Positions 36,789 through 48,766 of a stretch of DNA of 64,000 nt are shown piece by piece (within the stretch, counting starts at the first letter, position 1; every line of letters begins with the position of its first letter). Origin of the DNA: Rhodococcus sp. W8901 (lineage in GTDB: Bacteria > Actinomycetota > Actinomycetes > Mycobacteriales > Mycobacteriaceae); assembly GCF_013348805.1 (NCBI RefSeq), contig NZ_CP054690.1, positions 3,410,001 through 3,474,000 of the forward strand, given 5' to 3'. The position numbers and the translations under genes are program-made. The notes beneath the pieces are model-generated. The model was not told the origin of the DNA, did no database searches, and saw only the letters and a list, made by a program, of their open reading frames with translations.

Positions 36789-38275
36789 TGCGGCTCCGAA
36801 CCCGATCCCGCCGAACGACCACCGTGGTTGGGCCGCGACCGCAGTGCATCGAGTATCGGACCACCGAGCATCGTCACGTCGCCCGCACCCATCGTGATCA
36901 GGACGTCGCCGGGCTCGACGAGTCCGGCGAGCTGACGCGGCACCTGGGACCGATCGGGCTGATAGTGAACAGGTTTCGTGAGCGCCTGCGCGACCAGCGC
37001 GCCGCTCACTCCGGGGATCGGCTCCTCGCGCGCGCCGTACACGTCGAGCACTACGACCTCGTCCGCCAGGTCGAGCGCCTCGCCGAACTCCTGCGCGAAC
37101 GTCACTGTCCGCGAGTACAGATGCGGCTGGAACACCACGACGACACGGCCCTGCCGGCCGTCGTTGTCGACCAGTTCCCGCGCGGCGCCGAGCACCGCCC
37201 GGACCTCGGTCGGATGATGCGCGTAGTCGTCGAACACCCGGACCCCGCGCTCGCGGCCGGTGAGCTGGAACCGGCGGTGGACCCCACCGAACCCGGCCAG
37301 CCCCTCGAGCAGTTCGTCCACCGACGCGCCGGCGTCCACGCCCGCGAGCAACGCGGCAAGCGCGTTGAGCGCCATGTGCTTTCCGGGCACGCCCAACCGC
37401 AACGTGCGCGGCTCGACCTCGCCGGCGAAGCGGATGTGCGCCACTCCCCCGACGTCACGCGCCTCCCAGGACAGCAACTCCACACCCACCGGAACCGGAC
37501 CGGCGGACGCGGCGGCCTCCGCCGTGCCGTAGCCGACGACCCGTACCGCGCTACCGGACTCCACCGTTCGCCGCGCGAGCGCAGCCGACCCCGGATCGTC
37601 GAGGCACGCCACGAGCAGGCCGTCCGGAGCGATCCGCGCGACGAAGTCGTCGAAGACCTGGACGTACGCCTCACTGCTACCGAAGAAGTCGAGATGGTCC
37701 GCCTCGATGTTGGTGACCACCACGACGTCCGGGTCGTACTGGAGCAGCGAGCCGTCGCTCTCGTCGGCCTCCGCGACGAAGACCTCACCCGAGCCGTGAT
37801 GGGCGTTGGTACCGGCCTCGTTCAGTTCGCCGCCGACCGCGAAGGACGGGTCGAATCCACAGTGCTGCAACGCGACCACGAGCATCGAGGTCGTCGAGGT
37901 CTTGCCGTGCGTGCCCGACACCAGGAGCGTGCGATGCCCGCGCATCAGCGACGCCAGGACCGCGGGGCGCAGGATCACCGGAATGCCGCGCTTCGCGGCC
38001 TCGACGAGCTCCGGATTGTCCTTCGGGATCGCGGCGTGCGTGGTGACGACGGCCGTCGGGCCACCCGGCAGCAGATCGAGGGCGCTCGCATCGTGGCCGA
38101 TGCGGACGACAGCGCCGCGAGCACGCAGCGCGAGCACGCCGCGGCTCTCCTTGGCGTCCGAGCCGGACACCTGCCCACCCCGGGAGAGCAGGATCCGCGC
38201 GATGCCGGACATTCCGGCACCTCCGATGCCGACCATGTGTACCCGCTCGAGACCCGCGGGTAGCTGCTCGTTCAT
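36785..38275 (-). CDS. murC: UDP-N-acetylmuramate--L-alanine ligase
   Basis: The 496-residue Mur ligase adds L-Ala to UDP-MurNAc. The N-terminal UDP-binding motif [18 protein letters not shown] (about 11-28), ATP loop [13 protein letters not shown] (about 119-131), central [13 protein letters not shown] and the C-terminal domain are complete. ATGA overlap with murG upstream and GTGA overlap with ftsQ downstream show tight coupling. Confidence 0.97.
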   Translation of the reverse strand: MNEQLPAGLERVHMVGIGGAGMSGIARILLSRGGQVSGSDAKESRGVLALRARGAVVRIGHDASALDLLPGGPTAVVTTHAAIPKDNPELVEAAKRGIPVILRPAVLASLMRGHRTLLVSGTHGKTSTTSMLVVALQHCGFDPSFAVGGELNEAGTNAHHGSGEVFVAEADESDGSLLQYDPDVVVVTNIEADHLDFFGSSEAYVQVFDDFVARIAPDGLLVACLDDPGSAALARRTVESGSAVRVVGYGTAEAAASAGPVPVGVELLSWEARDVGGVAHIRFAGEVEPRTLRLGVPGKHMALNALAALLAGVDAGASVDELLEGLAGFGGVHRRFQLTGRERGVRVFDDYAHHPTEVRAVLGAARELVDNDGRQGRVVVVFQPHLYSRTVTFAQEFGEALDLADEVVVLDVYGAREEPIPGVSGALVAQALTKPVHYQPDRSQVPRQLAGLVEPGDVLITMGAGDVTMLGGPILDALRSRPNHGGRSAGSGSEPQ

Positions 38276-39408
38276 CGGTTTCCCCTTGCTACATCGACAA
38301 CGATCTGTGCGACGGTCGCCGCCGCACTGCGGTGGCCGGCACCGGCCGCGCTGCGGCCCATCTCCTCGAGCCGTGCGCGGTCGGCGAGCAACGGCACCAC
38401 GGTCTCCGACACGTAGTGCGGCGTCAACTCCGCATCCGGAACGATCATCCCACCTCCGGCAGCGACGACGGGCCGGGCATTGAGTTCCTGCTCGCCGTTT
38501 CCATGTGGCAACGGCACGTACACGGCGGGGAGGCCGACGGCCGAGACCTCGGCGACGGTCATGGCGCCCGAACGACAGATCACCGCGTCGGCGGCGGAGT
38601 ACGCCAGGTCCATGCGCGTCAGGTACGGCACCGCCACGTACGGCGCCTCCGGATGCGACTCGACTTCCACGGAGTTCTTGGGACCGTAGGCGTGCAACAC
38701 GGAGATACCGGCCGCCGCGAGTTGCGGGGCGGCACCGGCGACGGCCTCGTTGAGCGACCGGGCGCCCTGCGATCCGCCGAACACCAACAGCACCGGACCG
38801 TCCGCCGGCAGACCGAAGTGCTCACGCGCCTGCGCGCGCAGGGCCGCCCGATCGAGTCCGGTGATGGACGAGCGGACCGGGATTCCGACGATCTCGGCAT
38901 CCGCGGTGCCGCGCGCGGCCACCCCGGAACCCGCGACCGCGGCCAGGACGCGACGGGCACGACGGGCACCGATCTTGTTCGCGATGCCCGCACTGGCGTT
39001 GGCCTCGTGGATCACGATCGGGATCTTCCGGCGGCGGCGCAGCAGACCCGAACCGGCAGCAAGATACGCGGGCAGCGCGACATAGCCGCCGAAGCCCACG
39101 ACGACGTCCGCGTCGGTACGGTCGAGCACCGCGCGCGTGGCGGCCACCGACCGCCGAATCCGGCCGGGTAGCCGGAACAGATCCATCGTGGGCTTGCGGG
39201 GCAACGGAACCGGCGGGATCAGCTCGAGCGGATACCCCCGATCGGGGACCAGGGTGGTCTCGAGGCCTCGCTCGGTCCCGAGCGCCGTCACCACGGCGGA
39301 CGGATCGAGCGCACGGATCGCGTCCGCGACAGCCATTGCCGGCTCGATGTGCCCGGCCGTCCCGCCGCCGGCCACCACCACGGACAGGCCTGTCTTGTCG
39401 CCGCTCAC
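38272..39408 (-). CDS. murG: MurG lipid II-forming glycosyltransferase
   Basis: The 378-residue GT-B enzyme transfers GlcNAc to lipid I at the inner membrane face. The G loops [19 protein letters not shown] (about 13-31) and [14 protein letters not shown] are present, as is the UDP-GlcNAc site [26 protein letters not shown]. The GTG at 39408 overlaps the ftsW stop by 4 nt. Confidence 0.97.
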   Translation of the reverse strand: MSGDKTGLSVVVAGGGTAGHIEPAMAVADAIRALDPSAVVTALGTERGLETTLVPDRGYPLELIPPVPLPRKPTMDLFRLPGRIRRSVAATRAVLDRTDADVVVGFGGYVALPAYLAAGSGLLRRRRKIPIVIHEANASAGIANKIGARRARRVLAAVAGSGVAARGTADAEIVGIPVRSSITGLDRAALRAQAREHFGLPADGPVLLVFGGSQGARSLNEAVAGAAPQLAAAGISVLHAYGPKNSVEVESHPEAPYVAVPYLTRMDLAYSAADAVICRSGAMTVAEVSAVGLPAVYVPLPHGNGEQELNARPVVAAGGGMIVPDAELTPHYVSETVVPLLADRARLEEMGRSAAGAGHRSAAATVAQIVVDVARGNR

Positions 39409-40868
39409 CTACGCGTTCCTCGCTCTCCTGGACGGGGATCGCGCGAAGTGCCCGCGCGGTCCCGATCCCTCATGGGGCCGTGGCCCCGCTTCTCGTTGTT
39501 CCGTCGACCGTCGTCGGTCGGCCGGCGTCGGGGTTGGTCGTGCCGAAGAGCACGGGTGTCCTTGGCGCCCGGGCGTTCTCCGCGGGCGGGTTGCACCTTC
39601 CGGTTCTCCGTGCGGCGCACGACGGCCGCCCCGCGCGGGCGCGGCGGGATGTACGCCGCCGGCTTGGGCAGCCGCAGCAGTCGAGACATCCGTCCGTCCT
39701 GCCCGCTGTGCAGCGCGGCGACCGCCTCCGGCTCGTGTCTCGCCGCGTTCGCGACCAGACCGAACATCAACAGTGTCGTCGCCGTCGAGGTGCCACCCGC
39801 CGACACCAGCGGCAACTGCAGACCGGTGACCGGCAGGATGCCGACGACGTAACCGATGTTGATGAACGCCTGACCGGTGATCCACGCGGTCGCGGTCGCG
39901 CTCAGCAACTGCAGGAACGGGTCCGCCGAGCGCCGCGCGATGCGCAGACCGGTGTACACGAACAGCGCGAACAACCCGATCACCGCGCCCGCCCCGATGA
40001 ATCCCAGTTCCTCGCCGATGATCGCGAAGATGAAGTCATTGTGGGCGTTGGGCAGATAACTCCACTTGGCCCGGCTCTGGCCGAGCCCCTCACCGAACAG
40101 GCCACCGTCCGCGAGCGCATACTTCGCCTGCCGCGCCTGGTAACCCGCGCCCTGAGCGTCGTCACCCGGGTTCAGGAACGACTGGACGCGCGCGGACCGG
40201 TATCCCGCAGTCAGCGCGAGGGTTACGGCCGCCGCACCGCCCGCCAGGAGCACGGTGAGGAAGATCTTCAGCGGAAGGCCCGAGAACCAGAGCAGCGCCA
40301 GCAGGATGATCGCGAGCGAGATGGTGGTTCCGAGGTCGGGCTGCAGCACGATCAGGACGAAGACCAGCAGCGCCGCGGGCACCAGCGGGATCAACATCTC
40401 CTTGAGCGATGCACCCTCCCGCCGCCGCGTGGCGAGCAGGTGCGCGCCCCACACCGCGAACGCGATCTTCGCGAGTTCGGAGGGCTGCAACGAGATCGGA
40501 CCGATCACGAACCAACCGCGGGTTCCCTGCGACTTCGTACCGATGCCGGGAATCAACACCAGCACCAGCATCGCGACCGTCACACCGAACGCCGGCAGCG
40601 ACCACGTACGCATCACCCGGATCGGGATCAGCAGCGCGATGTAGAAGATCACCAGACCCAGCGTCGCGAAGATCAGCTGTGAGACGAACTTTCCGTACGC
40701 GGACCCGTCCCGCGCCACCGACTCGACACTCGACGACGACAGCACCATCACCAGCCCGAGCACCGTCAACAGGACCGCGATGGTGACGACGAGATGAAAC
40801 GACGTCAGCGGACGAGCCAGCCACGCCCCGATCCGGGTGCGCGGCGCGCGCTCGGGGGCTCCTGTCAT
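39405..40868 (-). CDS. ftsW: FtsW septal peptidoglycan polymerase (SEDS)
   Basis: A 487-residue SEDS glycosyltransferase with ten transmembrane helices (about 20-400). The hallmark segments are [26 protein letters not shown] with the catalytic-type Asp, [16 protein letters not shown] and [15 protein letters not shown]. The last 90 residues are a basic, disordered tail, as in mycobacterial FtsW, where the tail contacts FtsZ. It works with the transpeptidase PbpB encoded upstream. Confidence 0.96.
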   Translation of the reverse strand: MTGAPERAPRTRIGAWLARPLTSFHLVVTIAVLLTVLGLVMVLSSSSVESVARDGSAYGKFVSQLIFATLGLVIFYIALLIPIRVMRTWSLPAFGVTVAMLVLVLIPGIGTKSQGTRGWFVIGPISLQPSELAKIAFAVWGAHLLATRRREGASLKEMLIPLVPAALLVFVLIVLQPDLGTTISLAIILLALLWFSGLPLKIFLTVLLAGGAAAVTLALTAGYRSARVQSFLNPGDDAQGAGYQARQAKYALADGGLFGEGLGQSRAKWSYLPNAHNDFIFAIIGEELGFIGAGAVIGLFALFVYTGLRIARRSADPFLQLLSATATAWITGQAFINIGYVVGILPVTGLQLPLVSAGGTSTATTLLMFGLVANAARHEPEAVAALHSGQDGRMSRLLRLPKPAAYIPPRPRGAAVVRRTENRKVQPARGERPGAKDTRALRHDQPRRRPTDDGRRNNEKRGHGPMRDRDRAGTSRDPRPGERGTRR

Positions 40869-42394
40869 CCGCGGGTCCCGGACTCCGGCTCGATGTCGGC
40901 CAACGCCGTGACCGCTGCGGCGAAGCTGCGCCCGCGGTGTCCGTACGAGTCGAACATGTCGAGCGACGCGGCAGCAGGTGCCAGCAGCACGGTGTCGCCG
41001 GGAGCAGCCAGGGCCGTGGCGGCGCGCACGGCCTCCGCCATCACGGTGTCCGCGTCGGCCGCGGGAAGATCGAGGTGGAGCACGTCCGCTCCGGCGATCG
41101 GTTCGACCACGGACCCATCGTCTCCCGCGCGCACGTGAACGACCGGGACCTCGGGGGCGTGTCGCGCGAGCGCCTCGGCGATCTGATCGGCGTCACGGCC
41201 GATGAGCACCGCACCGGCCAGTCGGTCCGCGACGTCGGCGACCAGGTCGTCGATGCGAGCCCCCTTGAGCAGGCCGCCGGCGATCCACACCACCGAGTCG
41301 TGCGCGACGATCGACGACCGCGCCGCATGCGGATTGGTCGCCTTGGAATCGTCGATGAACGTGATGTCGGTGAGCCGACGGACGACCTCCGCCCGGTGCG
41401 GTCCCACCCGATGAGCCCGCAGCCCCGCATCCACCGCTGCCGGGGAGACGCCGATCGCGCGGGCCAGCGCGGCCGCCGCCAGCGCGTCGCACAGTCCGGC
41501 CGGACCCGGCGGGCTGATCTCGTCGGCCGCGACGAGGGGAACCGAATCCGCGAACGCCCGGTCGATCAGCATCCCGCCGCGAACGCCCAACTCTCCGACG
41601 TCGGGCGCATCGAGCCGGAAGCCGACGGTGTGCCCGTCACGCGGCCGCTCGACCAGCGTGGCGGCGACCGCGTCGTCGAGGCCGACGACGGCGACGCCAC
41701 CGGTGAGGGCCTGCGCCTTGGCGTCCGTGTAGCCCTCCATGCCGCCGTGCCAGTCGAGATGATCCTCGGCGATGTTGAGTACGACGCCGGCTGTCGGGCG
41801 CACGGACGGCGCCCAGTGCAGCTGGAACGACGACAGCTCGACGGCGAGGACGTCGACGCGGGGCTCCTGCGCACGCAGTGCGTCGAGCACCGGCAGGCCG
41901 ATGTTGCCGCACGCCGCCGACGACATGTCCGCGGCCTCGAGGATCGAGTGCAGCATCGACGTCGTCGTGGTCTTGCCGTTGGTGCCGGTCACGACCAGCC
42001 ACTGTCGCGGCGGACCGTACACCCCGGCCCGGTCGACATGCCACGTGAACTCGATGTCGCCCCAGATCGGGATGCCGGCGGCCGTGGCCGCCGCGAGAAC
42101 CGGCGCGTCCGGCCGGAACCCCGGACTGGTGACGACGAGGACGAACTCGGCGACGCGCGCCGGGTCGGCGACCAGGTCGTCGAGCGGCACCGTCTCGGCA
42201 CCGAGCTCGGCGCAACGGGCGAGGGCGTCCACGTTGGTGTCGGTCACCGTCACCCGGGCACCGAGGTCGTGCAGCGGAGCAATCACCGCGCGGCCGGAGA
42301 TGCCGGCGCCGGTCACGAGGACGCTCGCGCCGCGCAGTCGGTCCAGATCTCCCGCGTCGACTCCCGCGTCGTGTCCGGTCCCGTCGAGCTGCAT
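40865..42394 (-). CDS. murD: UDP-N-acetylmuramoylalanine--D-glutamate ligase
   Basis: The 509-residue Mur ligase adds D-Glu to UDP-MurNAc-L-Ala. The UDP-binding region [17 protein letters not shown] (about 30-46), ATP loop [15 protein letters not shown] (about 131-145) and [16 protein letters not shown] are visible. It is followed by ftsW with an ATGA overlap and begins 3 nt after mraY. Confidence 0.96.
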   Translation of the reverse strand: MQLDGTGHDAGVDAGDLDRLRGASVLVTGAGISGRAVIAPLHDLGARVTVTDTNVDALARCAELGAETVPLDDLVADPARVAEFVLVVTSPGFRPDAPVLAAATAAGIPIWGDIEFTWHVDRAGVYGPPRQWLVVTGTNGKTTTTSMLHSILEAADMSSAACGNIGLPVLDALRAQEPRVDVLAVELSSFQLHWAPSVRPTAGVVLNIAEDHLDWHGGMEGYTDAKAQALTGGVAVVGLDDAVAATLVERPRDGHTVGFRLDAPDVGELGVRGGMLIDRAFADSVPLVAADEISPPGPAGLCDALAAAALARAIGVSPAAVDAGLRAHRVGPHRAEVVRRLTDITFIDDSKATNPHAARSSIVAHDSVVWIAGGLLKGARIDDLVADVADRLAGAVLIGRDADQIAEALARHAPEVPVVHVRAGDDGSVVEPIAGADVLHLDLPAADADTVMAEAVRAATALAAPGDTVLLAPAAASLDMFDSYGHRGRSFAAAVTALADIEPESGTRG

Positions 42395-42397
42395 CCG

Positions 42398-43492
42398 TCA
42401 GTCCCCGATCGCCGCGAGATATTCGCTGTAGAACAGTGCGAGGCCGATCGCGGACGCGATCGCGGCCAGCAACCAGAATCTGATGATCACCTGGGTCTCG
42501 GCCCAGCCGCCCAGTTCGAAGTGGTGGTGGAACGGCGCCATCCGGAACACCCGCCGTCGGCTCGATCGGAACACCGCCACCTGGATGACCACCGACGCCG
42601 CCTCGGCCACGAACAGGGCGCCGATGACGACCATGAGCAGCTCGGTGCGGGTGGTGATGGACAGGCCGGCCAGCATGCCGCCCAGCGCGAGCGAACCGGT
42701 GTCGCCCATGAAGATCTTCGCCGGCGCCGCGTTCCACCACAGGAAGCCGATGCATGCCGCGGCTCCGGCGGCACACAGCAACGCCAGGTCCAGCGGATCA
42801 CGGACGTCGTAGCAGCCCTTCGACGGACCGAGGCTGCCCGGCCCGTCGACGCAGGCGTTCCGGTACTGCCAGAACGTGATGATCACGTATGCGCCGAGCA
42901 CGAGGCTCATCGAACCGGCCGCCAGACCGTCGAGGCCGTCGGTGAGGTTCACCGCGTTCGACCACGCGCTCACCAGCAGGTAGCAGAACAGGATGAAGAC
43001 GATCGATCCCATGCTGACAGTGGCGATGTCGCGCACGTACGACAGGTGCACGCTGCCCGGGGTCAGACCGCTGCCGCCGCGGAACTGCAGCGCCAGGATG
43101 CCGAACACGACCGCCGCCACCAACTGGCCGACGAGCTTGGCCGTCTTGTTCAGACCGAGGTTGCGCTGCTTGCGGATCTTGATGAAGTCGTCGAGGAACC
43201 CGACGCCACCGAGCGCGGTGGTCAGACCGAGCACCAACAGGCCCGACGCGGTCGGCCCCTCGGCGTCGTAGCCGATGCCGATGAGATGCGAGCCCCAGTA
43301 GCCGGCCCAGATTCCCGCGAGGATCGCGACGCCGCCCATCGTGGGGGTACCACGCTTTGCCTGATGGCTCGCCGGGCCTTCGACCCGGATCTCCTGCCCG
43401 AAGCCCTGCCGCGAGAAGACCTTGATCAGGACCGGCGTCAGCAGGATGGACACCGCGAGGGCGATGCCCGCGGCGAAGAGGATCTGCCTCAC
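42398..43492 (-). CDS. mraY: Phospho-N-acetylmuramoyl-pentapeptide transferase
   Basis: The 364-residue integral membrane enzyme makes lipid I from UDP-MurNAc-pentapeptide and decaprenyl phosphate. Ten helices carry the family motifs [40 protein letters not shown] (catalytic Asp) and [15 protein letters not shown] with the FHHHFE loop near the end. The GTG at 43492 overlaps the murF stop (GTGA); the open frame upstream of it is an overlap with murF and not used. Confidence 0.97.
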   Translation of the reverse strand: MRQILFAAGIALAVSILLTPVLIKVFSRQGFGQEIRVEGPASHQAKRGTPTMGGVAILAGIWAGYWGSHLIGIGYDAEGPTASGLLVLGLTTALGGVGFLDDFIKIRKQRNLGLNKTAKLVGQLVAAVVFGILALQFRGGSGLTPGSVHLSYVRDIATVSMGSIVFILFCYLLVSAWSNAVNLTDGLDGLAAGSMSLVLGAYVIITFWQYRNACVDGPGSLGPSKGCYDVRDPLDLALLCAAGAAACIGFLWWNAAPAKIFMGDTGSLALGGMLAGLSITTRTELLMVVIGALFVAEAASVVIQVAVFRSSRRRVFRMAPFHHHFELGGWAETQVIIRFWLLAAIASAIGLALFYSEYLAAIGD

Positions 43493-45015
43493 TGCGGCGC
43501 CTCCGAATCGGTGATCTGCGCGGCGTCGGTGGTCGGCGCGTCGAGAACCGCGTCCGCGACCTCCCACAGTCCGATCGACTGCGAAGCCTTCACCAGTACG
43601 AGATCACCGGCCTCCAGTTCCTGCTCCAGCAGCGCGATCGCACTCGCACCGTCGGGCACGTGGACCGCCTCGTCACCCCAAGAACCTTCCATCACCGCTC
43701 CCTGGTACATCGCGCGGACGGGCCGACCGGCTCCGACGAGGATCAGCTTGGTCACGTCCAGGCGCACCGCGAACCGTCCGATCGCGTCGTGCTCGACCAC
43801 TGATTCTGGTCCGAGTTCCGCCATTTCGCCGAGGACTGCCCAACTCCGGCGTGCCGGACCACGACCGGACCGGGCCATCGACACGAGCGCCTTGATCGCC
43901 GCACGCATCGAATCCGGGTTCGCGTTGTACGAGTCGTTGACGACGGTGACGCCGTCGGCCCGATCGCGGACCTCCATCCGACGCGCCGAGACCGGCCCGG
44001 CGGAACCGAGCGCCGCCGCGACCTGGTCGAGCGTCGCCCCGCACTCGAGCGCGACGGCGGCCGCCGCGAGCGCGTTGCCGACCTGGTGTTCGCCGTGCAC
44101 CGCGAGCGTGACCGGGATGCTGCCGGCCGGGGCGGTCAGAGTGAAACTGGCGCGCGCCTGATCGTCGAGGCGGACGTCGGTCGCGCGGACATCGGCGGCG
44201 CCGGACTGGCCCACCAGCACGACGCGTGCCCGGGTCCGCTGCGCCATCGCCGCGACCAGCGGATCATCGGCGTTGAGCACCGCGACGCCCCCCTCGGCGG
44301 CGGTCGGCAGCGACGCCGGCAGCTCGCCCTTGGTGTCGGCGATCGCCTCGCGGGAACCGAACTCGCCGAGGTGCGCCGTGCCCACATTGAGGACCACACC
44401 GATGCGCGGTGGGGCGGACTTCGCGAGGGCCGCGATGTGCCCGCGTCCGCGGGCGGACATCTCCAGGACCAGGAAACGGGTGTCGGCGTCGGCCCGGAGC
44501 GCCGTCCAGGGATGCCCGAGCTCGTTGTTGAACGAACCGGGCGGGGCCACGACGGACCCGAGGGGCGAGAGAACTGCCGCCAGCAGGTCCTTCGTGGAGG
44601 TCTTGCCGGACGAACCGGTCACCCCGACGACGGTCAGGTCCGAGTCGGCGGTGAGCCGGTCGACGCTCACGCGCGCCAGCTTCGCGAGCGCCTCGAGTAC
44701 CGCCGCGCCGGAGCCGTCGGTGTCGTGTTCGAGGGCCAACGCGCCGTTGTCCGACGCGCCGAGCGGCTCGACCACGATCGCCGGGACACCGACCGGGCGG
44801 GCCGCGAGCACGGCCGCCGCGCCCGCCGCCACCGCAGCGGCCGCGTGGTCGTGCCCGTCGGTCGTCGCGCCCGGCAGCGCCAGGAACAGCCCACCCGGTG
44901 TGACCTTGCGGGAATCGAACTCCACCGTTCCCGAAACGGTGGCCGACGGATCGTCGACATCGTGGAGCGTCCCGCCGACCGCCTGTGCGATCTGGGCGAG
45001 CGTCATCGGGATCAT
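43489..45015 (-). CDS. murF: UDP-MurNAc-tripeptide--D-alanyl-D-alanine ligase
   Basis: The 508-residue Mur ligase adds D-Ala-D-Ala to complete the stem peptide. The ATP loop is [18 protein letters not shown] (about 132-149), with [16 protein letters not shown] in the C-terminal half. The ATG at 45015 overlaps the murE stop; an ATG three codons later is an alternative. Confidence 0.96.
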   Translation of the reverse strand: MIPMTLAQIAQAVGGTLHDVDDPSATVSGTVEFDSRKVTPGGLFLALPGATTDGHDHAAAAVAAGAAAVLAARPVGVPAIVVEPLGASDNGALALEHDTDGSGAAVLEALAKLARVSVDRLTADSDLTVVGVTGSSGKTSTKDLLAAVLSPLGSVVAPPGSFNNELGHPWTALRADADTRFLVLEMSARGRGHIAALAKSAPPRIGVVLNVGTAHLGEFGSREAIADTKGELPASLPTAAEGGVAVLNADDPLVAAMAQRTRARVVLVGQSGAADVRATDVRLDDQARASFTLTAPAGSIPVTLAVHGEHQVGNALAAAAVALECGATLDQVAAALGSAGPVSARRMEVRDRADGVTVVNDSYNANPDSMRAAIKALVSMARSGRGPARRSWAVLGEMAELGPESVVEHDAIGRFAVRLDVTKLILVGAGRPVRAMYQGAVMEGSWGDEAVHVPDGASAIALLEQELEAGDLVLVKASQSIGLWEVADAVLDAPTTDAAQITDSEAPQ

Positions 45016-46676
45016 GCGTTTCCTCCGTGTGCGGGGTCTTCGGAGGCGATCCGATCGATCGCCTCTCCCAGAACCTCGCGGTCGTCGAATGGGTACTTCA
45101 CCCCGTGGATCTCCTGGCCGATCTCGTGGCCCTTGCCGGCCACGAGGACCACGTCGCCGGAGCGGGCCCAGCGGACCGCAGCGGCGATGGCCTCACCGCG
45201 GTCTCCGATCTCGAGCACCTCACCCCGCTCGGCCGCCGGAACCGACAGCGCGCCCTCCCTCAGCGCGGCCCGGATGGTGGCCGGATCCTCGGTGCGCGGA
45301 TTGTCGTCGGTGATCACCAAAAGGTCCGCGCCGCGGGCCCCGGCCTCGCCCATCAGGGCCCGCTTGCCGGTGTCGCGGTCGCCGCCGGCGCCGACGACGA
45401 CCGCGATCCGGCCGTCGGTCTGCCCCCGCAATGTCGCGATCACGGCCTCGACCGCAGCGGGCTTGTGGGCGTAGTCGACGACGGCCAGGAAGTCCTGCCC
45501 GCGCTCGACCCGCTGCACACGGCCGGGCACGTCGACCCCGCCGATTCCGGCGATCGCCGCGTCGACGTCCGCGCCCGCCGCCGCGCAGACCGCCACGGCC
45601 AGCACCGCGTTCGCGACGTTGTACTGCCCGGGCAGACGCAGCGACACCGAGTGCGTCGTCCCGTCCGGCCCGGTGAGCGTGAAGACCTGGCTACCCGACG
45701 GCACCGCCTCGGCCCGCCCCGCGGTCCAGTCACCCGGTCCGCTGGTGGCGACCGTGGCGACGGCGCCGGGAAGGTTCGGGTGCGCGCGGCGGGCGATGTC
45801 CGCCATCCGCGCCCCCCACTCGTCGTCGATGCAGATCACCGCGCGCTCCGCACGGACCGTCGAATCCGCCGCGAAGAGGCGGCTCTTCGCCGTGAAGTAG
45901 TCGTCGAAGTCGCGGTGGAAGTCGAGATGGTCCTGGGACAGGTTGGTGAACGCACCGATCGAGAACCGAACGCCGTCGACCCGGCCGAGAGCCAGCGCAT
46001 GACTCGACACCTCCATCACCACGGTGTCGATCCCCCGCTCGAGCATCGCCGCGAACAGGGCGTGCAACTGCGGCGCCTCCGGCGTGGTGAGTGCGCTCGG
46101 CACTCGGTCCCCCGCGACGCGGGTCTCGATCGTGCCGACCAACCCGATGCTGCGACCGGCCGCCGCGAGGCCCGACTCGATCAGATATGCCGTCGTCGTC
46201 TTGCCCGAGGTTCCGGTGATGCCGACGACCTGCATCTGCTCCGACGGATGGCCGTAGATCGTGGCCGAGACCTCGCCGAGCACCCGCCGTGGTTCGGGGT
46301 GCACCAGCACCGGCAACGCGGGGACGTCGGTGGACTCACGGAACTGTCGGGCGACGAGCGTCAGACCGGCGTCGTCGGTGAACACCGCCACCGCGCCGGC
46401 CTCGACGGCCGACCCCACGAACTCGGCGCCGTGAGCACGCGCCCCCGGCAGCGCGGCGAACAGATCGCCCGCCAGCACCGACTGCGCCCGCAACTCGACG
46501 CCGGTGACCGTGGTCGGCACAGCCGCGTCCCGGTCCACTCGATCGGATCCGAGCCATTCGATCCGGGCACCGACCTTGTCGGCCAGGTCTTCCAGGTCGG
46601 TCCGGGGCGGGTTCGTCGGGCGAAGACCGCTCCCCGGCGCCGCACCCGGCATGGATGGCTGCGGACTCGGATGCAC
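45012..46676 (-). CDS. murE: UDP-MurNAc-L-Ala-D-Glu--meso-diaminopimelate ligase
   Basis: The 554-residue Mur ligase adds the third residue. DNPRTEDPATIR (about residue 452) is the signature of meso-DAP rather than Lys specificity, fitting the DAP-type wall of mycolata. The ATP loop is GITGTSGKTTTAYL (about 158-171). The start is the GTG at 46676, with GAGGA 10 nt upstream; the ATG at 46652 is possible. A 185-nt gap before it contains TAATCT (minus strand, 46760-46765), which could be a -10 giving murE its own start. Confidence 0.95.
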   Translation of the reverse strand: MHPSPQPSMPGAAPGSGLRPTNPPRTDLEDLADKVGARIEWLGSDRVDRDAAVPTTVTGVELRAQSVLAGDLFAALPGARAHGAEFVGSAVEAGAVAVFTDDAGLTLVARQFRESTDVPALPVLVHPEPRRVLGEVSATIYGHPSEQMQVVGITGTSGKTTTAYLIESGLAAAGRSIGLVGTIETRVAGDRVPSALTTPEAPQLHALFAAMLERGIDTVVMEVSSHALALGRVDGVRFSIGAFTNLSQDHLDFHRDFDDYFTAKSRLFAADSTVRAERAVICIDDEWGARMADIARRAHPNLPGAVATVATSGPGDWTAGRAEAVPSGSQVFTLTGPDGTTHSVSLRLPGQYNVANAVLAVAVCAAAGADVDAAIAGIGGVDVPGRVQRVERGQDFLAVVDYAHKPAAVEAVIATLRGQTDGRIAVVVGAGGDRDTGKRALMGEAGARGADLLVITDDNPRTEDPATIRAALREGALSVPAAERGEVLEIGDRGEAIAAAVRWARSGDVVLVAGKGHEIGQEIHGVKYPFDDREVLGEAIDRIASEDPAHGGNA

Positions 46677-46861
46677 AGGCAGTGGGTCCTCTCGGAATCG
46701 AATTTCGGTTCGGGGTTCGTTCGGTCGTGTCCATCCTTGCGGACGGAGACCGACGTGTCAGATTACCGGCGGCGGCGCCACGGGCACGACCCACCATGTT
46801 CGGTACACACCGGTTACGTGGGAATCGTCACCCCGACGGGCGGGACGCGGCCCGGACGGTG

Positions 46862-48766
46862 TCAATCGGCCTGCAACACCAGCCGCCGACCCGGGTCCGG
46901 TGACAGCGGAACGCTGTCCCGCTGCAGGAGCCACGACGCGATGTTGTGGAACAGCGGCGCGGCCGACTGTCCCCCGCCGCCGTCGATACCGCGGACTGGC
47001 GCGTCGAGCATGATCCCGATGACATAACGCGGATCATCCGAGGGCGCGATGCCCGCGAAGGTGATCCAGTAGTTGGAGTTCGAGTAGCACCCGCAGGCAG
47101 GGTCGACCTGCTGCGCGGTACCGGTCTTGCCACTGATCTGGTAGCCGTCGACGCCCGCCTGCGGCCCGGTGCCCTGCTGGTAGCCCATCGGGTCCTTCTG
47201 GGTGACCGACCGGAACATGTCACGAGTGGTACGCGCAGTCTGCTCACTCACCACCCGCACCGGTTCGGGGCGTTCGGTCTCGATCCGGGAGCCGTCCGGC
47301 GCGAGGGTCGACTTGACGATCCGTGGAGCGATCCGCTCGCCGTCGTTGGCGATCGCCTGGTACATGCCGGTCATCTGCAGAAGCGTCATCGACAGACCCT
47401 GGCCGATCGGCAGGTTGGCGAACGTACCGCCGGACCAGTCGTCGAGGTCCGGGACGTTGCCGGCGCTCTCGCCCGGCAAGCCGACGTCGGTGCGCTGGCC
47501 GAGTCCGAACTTGTGCAGCATCTCGGCGTAGCGCTCCTCCCCGACCCGCTCGGCGAGCATCAGCGTGCCCACGTTCGACGACTTTCCGAAGACGCCGGTC
47601 GAGGTGTAGGGCGCGACGCCGTGCGCCCACGCGTCCTTGACCGAGACACCGGCCATCTGGATCGAACCGGGGACCTGGAGCACTTCCTCGGGGGTGGTCA
47701 GCCCGTACTCGATCGCCGCGGCCGCGGTCACGATCTTGTTGACCGATCCCGGCTCGAACGGCGAACTCACGGGCAGGTTGCCCATCTGGGCGGTGCGCGG
47801 GTTGTTCCCGACGCCGATGGCCGGGTTGAACGTGCCGTCGTTGGTCATCGCGAGGACTTCGGACGTCTTCGCGTCGAGCACCACCACGGACGCGTTCTTC
47901 GCACCCGACAGGTCCTTGGCCTGCTGCGTCTGCTGCTGCACGTAGTACTGCAGGTCGGAGTCGATGGTGAGTTCCACGTTGGATCCGTCCACCGCGGGCT
48001 GCAGATCTCGTCGACTGCCGGGGATGACCGCACCGTCGGACCCGCGGTCGTGCGTCTCGGAACCGTCGTTGCCGGCAAGCGTCGAATCCATCGACTCCTC
48101 GAGCCCGAGCAGTCCGTGTCCGTCCCACCCGGTTGCACCGACGATGTTCGCCGCTAGCGAACCACCCGGGTACTCGCGAATGTCCTGCCGCTCGAGTCCC
48201 ACTTCCTCGAACTCGTCGGCGATGTCCGCCGCCACCGCGGGATCGACACTGCGGGCCAGGTAGACGAACGTCTCGTTGCTGCGCAGCTTGTCGAGCAGTT
48301 CGCTCTCCGAGACCGTGTCGCCGAGCCGCTCGTGGATCCCCTTCGCGATCTCCTTCAGCCGGGTGTCCGGATCGGGAGCGGTCTCGCCGGTCTCGTCTTT
48401 GGCACGCTCCTCCTCCATCCGCTTGCGCTCACGCACCGGCTGGAACGTCAGCGCCTTGGCATCGAGGGTGTAGGCCAGCTTATTGCCGTTCCGGTCGAGG
48501 ATCGCACCCCGAACCGCCGGGAGGGTGACGGTCGTCGTGCGCTGATTCGCGGCCTCCGCCGACAACCGGGGCGCGTCGATCCCCTGGACCCACAGCAACT
48601 GCACCGCCACGACCCCGAGTGCAATGAGCATCGTCGCGCGGCCGTACTTGAGACGGAACCCGAAGGAATCGGTGCGCCTCGCGGCGGGCTTACGCCCCCG
48701 CGATCTCCGCGGCGGTGCGGGCCGACGCGGACGTGAGGCGGGAGTGCGTCCACCCACCGACGTCAC
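46862..48766 (-). CDS. pbpB: Septal penicillin-binding protein PbpB/FtsI (PBP3)
   Basis: A 634-residue class B transpeptidase for septal wall synthesis. After an Arg-rich cytoplasmic tail (1-38) and one membrane helix (about 44-62) come the pedestal domain and the transpeptidase domain. The active site motifs are EPGSVNKI (Ser nucleophile, SxxK), KSSNVGTL (SxN) and SGKTGTAQQV (KTG). Two Cys in DPACGCYSN are near the active site. It overlaps ftsL by 4 nt and acts with FtsW. Confidence 0.96.
   Translation of the reverse strand: MTSVGGRTPASRPRRPAPPRRSRGRKPAARRTDSFGFRLKYGRATMLIALGVVAVQLLWVQGIDAPRLSAEAANQRTTTVTLPAVRGAILDRNGNKLAYTLDAKALTFQPVRERKRMEEERAKDETGETAPDPDTRLKEIAKGIHERLGDTVSESELLDKLRSNETFVYLARSVDPAVAADIADEFEEVGLERQDIREYPGGSLAANIVGATGWDGHGLLGLEESMDSTLAGNDGSETHDRGSDGAVIPGSRRDLQPAVDGSNVELTIDSDLQYYVQQQTQQAKDLSGAKNASVVVLDAKTSEVLAMTNDGTFNPAIGVGNNPRTAQMGNLPVSSPFEPGSVNKIVTAAAAIEYGLTTPEEVLQVPGSIQMAGVSVKDAWAHGVAPYTSTGVFGKSSNVGTLMLAERVGEERYAEMLHKFGLGQRTDVGLPGESAGNVPDLDDWSGGTFANLPIGQGLSMTLLQMTGMYQAIANDGERIAPRIVKSTLAPDGSRIETERPEPVRVVSEQTARTTRDMFRSVTQKDPMGYQQGTGPQAGVDGYQISGKTGTAQQVDPACGCYSNSNYWITFAGIAPSDDPRYVIGIMLDAPVRGIDGGGGQSAAPLFHNIASWLLQRDSVPLSPDPGRRLVLQAD

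Noticed and set aside
40937-44161. A 1,074-codon open frame on the plus strand
   Set aside because: It is antisense to murD, mraY and murF, which have all their catalytic motifs. Its composition is that of a GC-rich shadow frame.
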